64,000 nucleotides of DNA. It comes from Anisodus tanguticus (taxonomy: Eukaryota > Streptophyta > Magnoliopsida > Solanales > Solanaceae). Position 1 is the first letter of the stretch. Each line of letters starts with the position of its first letter. Made by a program: the position numbers and the translations under genes. Where the stretch lies: positions 30,958,001 through 31,022,000 of the forward strand of contig CM067549.1 in assembly GCA_034509755.1 (NCBI GenBank). The letters run 5' to 3'. Of the stretch, positions 58,381-64,000 are shown in pieces. The notes beneath the pieces are model-generated. The model searched no databases. It saw nothing but the letters and a program-made list of their open reading frames with translations, and was not told the origin of the DNA.

Positions 58381-60524
58381 ATGGAGTTGTTGAAGGATTA
58401 TGACATAACTATTTTGTATCATCCGGGAAAGCCCAATACGGTGGCAGATGCTTTGAGTCGAAAGGTGGTCAGTATGGGGAGTTTAGCTTGTATGGATATT
58501 TTTAGCATCCATTGGCATTTGAGGTCCAGTCTCTAGCTAACCTTTTTGTGAGACTCAATATTTCGAATCCAGGTAGGATTCTGGCTTGTGTGGAGGCGAA
58601 TTCGTCTCTTTTGGATCAGATTTGGGTGCACCAGTATGATGATGTAGGGTTGTGGAAGATTCGAGATAAGGTGATGAGTGGTGAGGCTAAGGATGTCATG
58701 ATAGATAGTGAGGTTTTTATAAGGATCAAGAGTAGAGTGTGTTTGCCTCGTATGGGGGATTCGACTAGATTGATTATGGAGGAGGCCTATAGCTCTAGGT
58801 ATTCGATTCATCTGGGTGCTACTAAGATGCATTGTGATTTGAGGCAGCACTATTAGTAGGGGAGAATGAAGAGAAACATTGCTAATTTTGTATCTCGGTG
58901 TCAAAATTACCAATAGGTCAAGTGTGAGCATCAGCGTCCTGGTGGTGTGTCTCAGAGGATACCCATTCCCGAATGGAGGTGGGAGAGCATTGCCAAAGAT
59001 TTCATTATTGGGATACCTAAGACTTTGGGCAAGTTCGATCTAATTTGATTTATTATTGACAGACTAACCAAGTATATGCATTTCATTCTAGTTCATACGA
59101 CTTATAATGCAGAGAAGTTGACTAATATCTACATCCGGGAGATTGTTCGTCTTCATGGGGTTCCTATTTCTATCATCTAGGATTGGGGTACTCATTTTAC
59201 TTTGCATTTCTGGCGGACTTTGCATAGAGATATGGGTACTCGCTTGGATCTCATTACAGCGTTTCACCCTCAGACCGACAGATAGTCCGAGTGGACTATT
59301 TAGGTATTGGAAGACATGTTAAGAGCCTACGTCATTTACTTTGGTGTCATTGGTACTAGCACTTACCTTTGGCAGAGTTTGCGTACAACAACAGTTATCA
59401 CTCCAGTATCGATATGGCGTCATTCGAGTATTTATATGGTAGGAAATGTTGATCTTCGATTGGTTAGTTTGATGTATTTGAGGTCCATCATTGGGGTACT
59501 GATTTGTTGAGAGACTATTTAGAGAGGATGAATGTGATCTAGGACAAGCTCCTGACAGTGCAGAGCAGGCAGATGGAGTATGCAGATTGAAAGGTTTGAG
59601 ATTTAGAGTTCATGGTTGTGATAAAGTCTTCTAAAGGTTTCACCCATGCATATATCTTCTTGATTATGACAGGTAGGTCATTAGAGTCTTGTTATGAGTT
59701 TCACGTTGACATCTGTACCCATATCTCTTAGATTATACTTTTTGCTTATATATGTTATTTGCCTTACATTTTCAGTATATCTTTCGTACTTATGCCACCT
59801 TTCTGGGCACTGTTTTCATGTCCGCAAGTACAAGTAGATAGAACGGCGCTCCTCCTAAGTAAGTGATCTTTTCAGTTGTGATTGTCGCACTCCCTTCTCT
59901 CGGAGTTGCAGTACAGGAGTCCTTAGGTACTATTATATATGCTACTAGTGTTTTTGGTATGGTGGGCCCTGTCCTGACCTATTGGTGTGTATATCTTATT
60001 CATAAAGGCTTGAAGACTTGTGCATAGTGGATATATGTGTGTCGTGGCCTTTGGCTCATTTTTTTAATAGCATACTCATCTAGTTGTCTTGTCAGCCTTG
60101 GCTATCTGTTTAAATATATCATGCGGGGGCTCTTCTGCTTGTAGGTCATCATTCAATCTTGTCTTATATGGTTATTTGGAGGCCTTGTCAGCCCAAGCTT
60201 CATATTACAGGGTTTGGATGCTACAGTGGTAAGCTCCGGACTTCAGGCGCTGGGTGCCGACCACACCTTCCAAGGCTGGGGTGTGACAATAGGGTTTGTC
60301 AATAATGTTGCGAAGTACCCGTAGTTTTTATACTCACGCTACCATTTCTGCACCTTATTGTGTGCGGGATCTATTCCTAGTTCTATTGGATTTCTACACT
60401 ATCCAGCCGTTGTGGAACTATATCGAGGGATTCGGGGTGAGCTACATGGCAGATTTGTGGCACTAGATTCTTCTTCATTGTTCCTTAATTATGTCTTTTC
60501 ATTTCTAGACAAATATGTATTTAC
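58381..60524 (+). repeat. 2.6-kb tandem array, unit 3, cut by hAT
   Basis: The unit runs 2144 bp until AAATATGTATTTAC, where unit 2 continues with AGATGTATTCCC and this unit continues with the hAT terminus. The first half is almost identical to unit 2. From about 59450 on, the LTR part is more diverged from units 1 and 2 and closer to older LTR-B copies (for example GAGTCTTGTTATGAGTTTCA near 59682). Confidence 0.9.
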
Positions 60525-60529
60525 TAAGG

Positions 60530-60730
60530 CTGGCCAGTGGGCCGGGACGGCCTGACCCCGTCCCGAGCCCGCCTCAGTCCCGCCCCGACCCCGAGTAAAG
60601 AAAAACGGTAGCGGACTCGAACTCGGGATGGGAAAATATCTCGTCCCGCCTGTCCCGAGCCCGCCCAGGCCCGCCAAACCCCACCCCGCCCCGAGCCCGT
60701 CCCGAGCTTGCCCCCGATCCCACCCAAGAG
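60530..60730 (+). repeat. GC-rich left subterminal repeats of hAT
   Basis: Many copies of CCCGAGCCCGCC / CCCCGACCCCG-like words (CCCGTCCCGAGC, CCCGCCCAGGCCCGCC). Such clustered subterminal words are the usual binding sites for hAT transposase. The minus-strand ORFs over this tract (60489-60821, 60524-60727, 60574-60768) and the plus-strand ORF 60628-60837 are composition artefacts. Confidence 0.7.
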
Positions 60731-60892
60731 CCCCCCTTTGCAAATATAACCGTTGCACCAACGACCATTTTAGATTTTGGTCATTGGGCAACGGCCATTT
60801 TTGGCCTCCTCCCTCCCCCAACCCCCCTACCCCTTAATATTTATTTTTAACCCATAAGTTATTATATTTACCCTTTAACCCAAATTTCCAAC

Positions 60893-60900
60893 TATAAATA
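60893..60900 (+). promoter_or_regulatory. TATA box upstream of hAT transposase
   Basis: TATAAATA is followed by a pyrimidine-rich leader (CTCATTTTCTCTTCATC, TCTCACAAATCTTCC) and lies about 330 bp before the transposase ATG. Position and composition suit a plant core promoter. Confidence 0.6.
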
Positions 60901-61228
60901 ACTCATTTTCTCTTCATCTTTCTCACAAATCTTCCTACAATCTCTCTAATCTCTCAATATATCTCTCTACAAGTCTACATTGTTTACTAAATATTCAATT
61001 TTATTTATTCATTTGGGAATTGGGAGTGAAGTTGGCAACTAGCTTGAGGATCTTCCATCGAGCAAAGTTTCAATTTTCATCCTCTCGACTACACGTCGAC
61101 GTTACGTCGGCGTTTGGTAAATTCGTTCATTCATTAAATTATTATTGTATGTTTATTTTATTTAGCGCACTTAATTTTATTGTCTTTAATTATTTATTAT
61201 CATAATTAAAATGAAATGATTAAGAGGT

Positions 61229-63640
61229 ATGTTTAAGGGTAAGGGTGCTTCTTCTAGTAAGGGAAACCAGGGCAAAGGTATTTCTTCTAGTCATCTTATT
61301 CCTACACAAGATTATTTTGTTGATACTCAACATTTTCCTACAATACCATTAGATTTAGACGATGAGCTATTTTCTGGAACTCAAGAAGACTTTAATTTAG
61401 ACGATGATCTAGATGATACACCCACTAATGTTAATGACAACACACCCACTAGTGCACCTTCAACTGAAATGCCTCATATTCCCCCTAGTATGAGACGAGG
61501 TCCAGCAAAACAACCATTAAAATCAGATGCATGGACATTTTTTGATAGGGACGTAGAGAATCAAGTAGCTATATGTAAAATTTATAAAAATATTTTAAAA
61601 TTTAAAACTGGAAAAGGTCACGGTGGGACGAGGGGTTTAATTAGATACGTAGGAAGTGCTCATCCAGCTAGGTATGCCCAATACCAGGCTTCAAAACCGG
61701 GTGCGCAAACGTCCGCTCCATCGAGACAAGGTTCACATACTGATACTGTTCCGGACCAAGTACAGGGTCAAATTAACCCTATGACGGGGGGAATTGTAGG
61801 CCCTAAATACAATAAACATAGAGATAGGGAAGCAATATCAAAATTAGTTGTTGTGGAGGGTTTGCCTTTTTCATTTCCTTCATCTCCCGGTTTTATTCAT
61901 TACATTAGAGATATATATAATCCTGCTTTTAACGGTTTTCCTAGATCAATTGTTAAGAGAGATGTATTTAAATTCGCACATGAATATCAACAATATTTAC
62001 GTTATTCATTATATCATTTTAATGGCAAAGTATCTATCACGTCTGATATAGGTCGTAGTACTAACGGCCATGATTATTTAACGATAACTTGTCATTGGAT
62101 AGATTATAAATGGTCTATGCAAAAACGTATCTTAGCCTATAGATATATAGATGATAGGCACACTGATACTTTTATTGCATATAATATTTATCAAGTATGC
62201 CATTATTATGGAATAACCGATAAAATTATGACTATTACATTAGATAACGCTCCTTCTAACAATTACGCTATTACAATTTTAAAAAATAGTTTAACTCCAT
62301 CTTTTCCAGAGCATTTTCTTATAAAATGCGCGTGCCATATATATAACTTAATTGTAAAGGATGGTCTATCACTTTTTCAAGACATTCTTAGTAAAATACA
62401 ATTTGCTATAAACTTTATTTTTAAAAGTAATAGAGTACAACGAAGAAAAGAATATAAAAAAATTTGTCACGATTGTGGACTACCTTATAGAAAAATTCCA
62501 GAAGAAGTATCCACTAGGTGGAATTCTTTATACGAGCAACTACTTGTTGCTTATGACTTTAGAAAACCTATAACTTTATTTTTTAACTCTCATAATCAAA
62601 ATCCAACTGATATGGTTGTAGATAGTGATTGGGTAAAAATTTCCGAACTTATTGTATTTTAGAGAAATTTTTTCAAGCAACAAAAGAATTTTCCGGTGTA
62701 TATTATCCTACTATTTCAACTATGTTGTTTTATATAACTCTAATATTTTTATTACTTAGTGAATATATGGAAAAACCAGCTTATATGGCAGCTATTAAAA
62801 AATGTTTATCAAAATAAAAAAATATTTTATTCCTATTCCCACTATTTATATTATTGGTGTTGTATTAAATCCAACTATTAAAATAGACGGTACTAAATCA
62901 CTAATTGAAACTATTTACCATTGTATAGAAGTACTACAACCTCCATGTCCCAAAAACTAAATCACCCACCACCTATTGAACAAACTAAAGAAGAACTGTT
63001 GTCTAGCGTAGAAGACCAATGCAAAAAAATATATAGGTTTTATCAACAAGAAAATTCTAGTAACTTACCGGCTTCCATACCATCTTCTTCATCTTCAACA
63101 CAACCTCACAAAAGACATGTTGTTTCTGCGACTAGTATTGAAAGCCTCAAAAATAGAATGTGCGGTCGTACCACTACTAACCAAATTAGCGAGTTGGATA
63201 TTTTTATTTTGCAGGATTCTGTACCGTACCAAGAAGTTATCAATGAAGATGGACATGAAGACTTGATGAAATATTGGAGGGGGAATAAGAAGACCTTTCC
63301 GACACTTTCAATGATGGCCCGAGATGTTTTGAACATTCAAGTGTCATCAACTGCGTCTGAAAGCGCTTTTTCTGCCAACAGATATCAAATAGGAGACCAC
63401 AGACACTCATTAGTCGGAGACAGCTTGGAAATTGCAGTATTATTCAGAGATTGGATACGAGCGGAGAGGAGAAGGTGCGGTCAACCGGAGATCAACGAAG
63501 AAGAAGATGAAAACTACAACGAAATCTTATCCGAAGGTAGTGGAAGCGACATGGATCAATTTGACCAACAAATACCAATTCCAAAAGAAGAACCACAACA
63601 AATTATCAAGAAATTAGAACAGGTTTTTTTGATAATGTAA
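61229..63640 (+). pseudogene. hAT transposase (Ac-like, BED zinc finger), frameshifted
   Basis: The ATG at 61229 opens 477 codons. Residues 1-95 are low-complexity and acidic. Residues about 99-150 are a BED-type DNA-binding finger (WTFFDRDVE, CKIYKN, GTRGLIRYVGSAH), with the second Cys of the CxxC pair replaced by Tyr (119). The RNase H-like core follows: DIGRSTNG near residue 275 and LDNAPSNN near 343, covering the hAT DDE positions, then CHIYNLIVKDGL and STRWNSLYEQL. A stop at 62660-62662 is a frameshift, since the expected EKFFQATKEFSG continues in another frame. A second shift lies near 62815 and a third near 62920. The last part (62930-63640) has the hAT dimerisation region (KYWRGNKKTFPTLSMMARDV, STASESAFSANR). 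The enzyme would excise and insert the element in the nucleus; this copy should be inactive. Confidence 0.92.
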
Positions 63641-63867
63641 TTTTTTTAATTGCAATTTTATTATATAATTTGCAACTTTTGGACAACACTACAAAGTTGC
63701 AATTTAGATTTTAGACAATTGTATTTGTATTACAAAAAAATCATATGTCTATTAAATAATATAAGAGGCACAAAAACAGCCTTGGGATGTTTTTATTACA
63801 CTATCTTATCTTTTTTATTGAGTTTATTTTTATACATATGTTATTATAAAAAAAAGGAAAACCAGCC
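63641..63867 (+). other. hAT 3' untranslated region, AT-rich
   Basis: AT-rich sequence after the transposase stop, with no ORF and no clear polyadenylation signal beyond generic A-rich words. Confidence 0.55.
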
Positions 63868-64000
63868 AGGAACCCGCCCCGATCCCGACCCCGACCCGAC
63901 ACCACCCCGACCCGATTCCGATGGGATCGGGATAGGGATGGGACTGGAGCAAGTCCCACCAATCCCGACCCCGCTAGACACCACCAGACCCGACCCCGCC
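63868..64000 (+). repeat. GC-rich right subterminal repeats of hAT
   Basis: Repeated CCCCGACCCGA / GATCCCGACCCC words, with an inverted stretch GGGATCGGGATAGGGATGGG at 63922-63941. Composition mirrors the left subterminal region, so the terminus should lie just past the window. Confidence 0.7.

Larger units (their letters stand above)
60525..64000 (+). mobile_element. hAT-type DNA transposon, right end outside window
   Basis: It begins TAAGGCTGGCCAGTGGGCC, a hAT-like terminus, at a clean break in array unit 3. The 8 bp before it are GTATTTAC, the candidate target duplication, whose second copy is not visible. It contains a GC-rich left subterminal region, an AT-rich promoter region, a broken transposase, and a GC-rich right subterminal region reaching the window edge. 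At least 3476 bp. Confidence 0.85.

Noticed and set aside
60489..60821. 110-codon minus-strand ORF rich in Gly/Arg, and overlapping GC-rich ORFs
   Set aside because: It lies entirely in repeated CCCGAGCCCG-type hAT subterminal sequence; openness in several frames is a composition effect.
1..64000. tRNA genes, rRNA, CRISPR arrays, bacterial operons
   Set aside because: Only tRNA-complementary primer sites of 11-12 bp were seen; no cloverleaf, no spaced direct repeats, and no prokaryotic gene organisation.

Overview
The window is plant nuclear DNA made almost entirely of nested, decayed transposable elements. I find no cellular gene, rRNA, tRNA or CRISPR array. A member of the Solanaceae is the best guess. 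One reason is a fragment matching the TS/SolS-type SINE (CAA/TTG-repeat tail and conserved body). The other is Ty3/gypsy LTRs rich in GGCCTTGTCGGCC-like words with initiator-Met tRNA primer sites (TGGTATCAGAG). Stop density in every gag/pol frame fits old pericentromeric heterochromatin. No ORF of a gypsy or copia element is intact.

I use three working names for LTR families. LTR-A is a 1.3-1.9 kb LTR with TGATG...CATCA ends, seen only as solo or partial copies. LTR-B has TGTTACACCCC...GGTGTGACA ends, and its subfamilies are lumped. LTR-C starts TGTATTGACC and is about 2.9 kb.

Layout:
1-704, LTR-A cut by the window edge.
705-2680, LTR fragments.
2835-4830, Ty1/copia gag remnant with two zinc knuckles (Sirevirus-like).
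4991-5861, LTR-C, interrupted by gypsy element 1 (5862-12895: LTR-B, gag with a SINE-bearing insertion, protease, RT, RNase H, partial integrase).
12896-34236, a deep nest. A minus-strand element Z (gag plus LTR) was split by element F (13318-23446, plus strand). F's 5' LTR carries a LINE and its interior carries a solo LTR-A. Z is also interrupted by minus-strand element M (23545-32661), which holds two further solo LTR-A copies.
34237-45385, two copies of a 1.6 kb duplication flanking gypsy element 2 (35663-41340, itself split by a solo LTR-A).
45386-46795, another copy of the non-coding interior of the M/F family.
46796-54443, gypsy element 3 (LTR-C, gag, protease, RT, RNase H, integrase).
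53193-60524, a 2.6 kb tandem array of about 2.8 units. Each unit joins RNase H-integrase sequence to 3' pieces of LTR-B and LTR-C.
60525-64000, a hAT element inserted in the third unit. Its transposase has frameshifts and its right end lies outside the window.

Target-site duplications and gag frames that become continuous when an insert is removed give a relative order of events. The most unusual feature is the tandem array: its units share the same stop codons, so it was amplified after the source element was dead.
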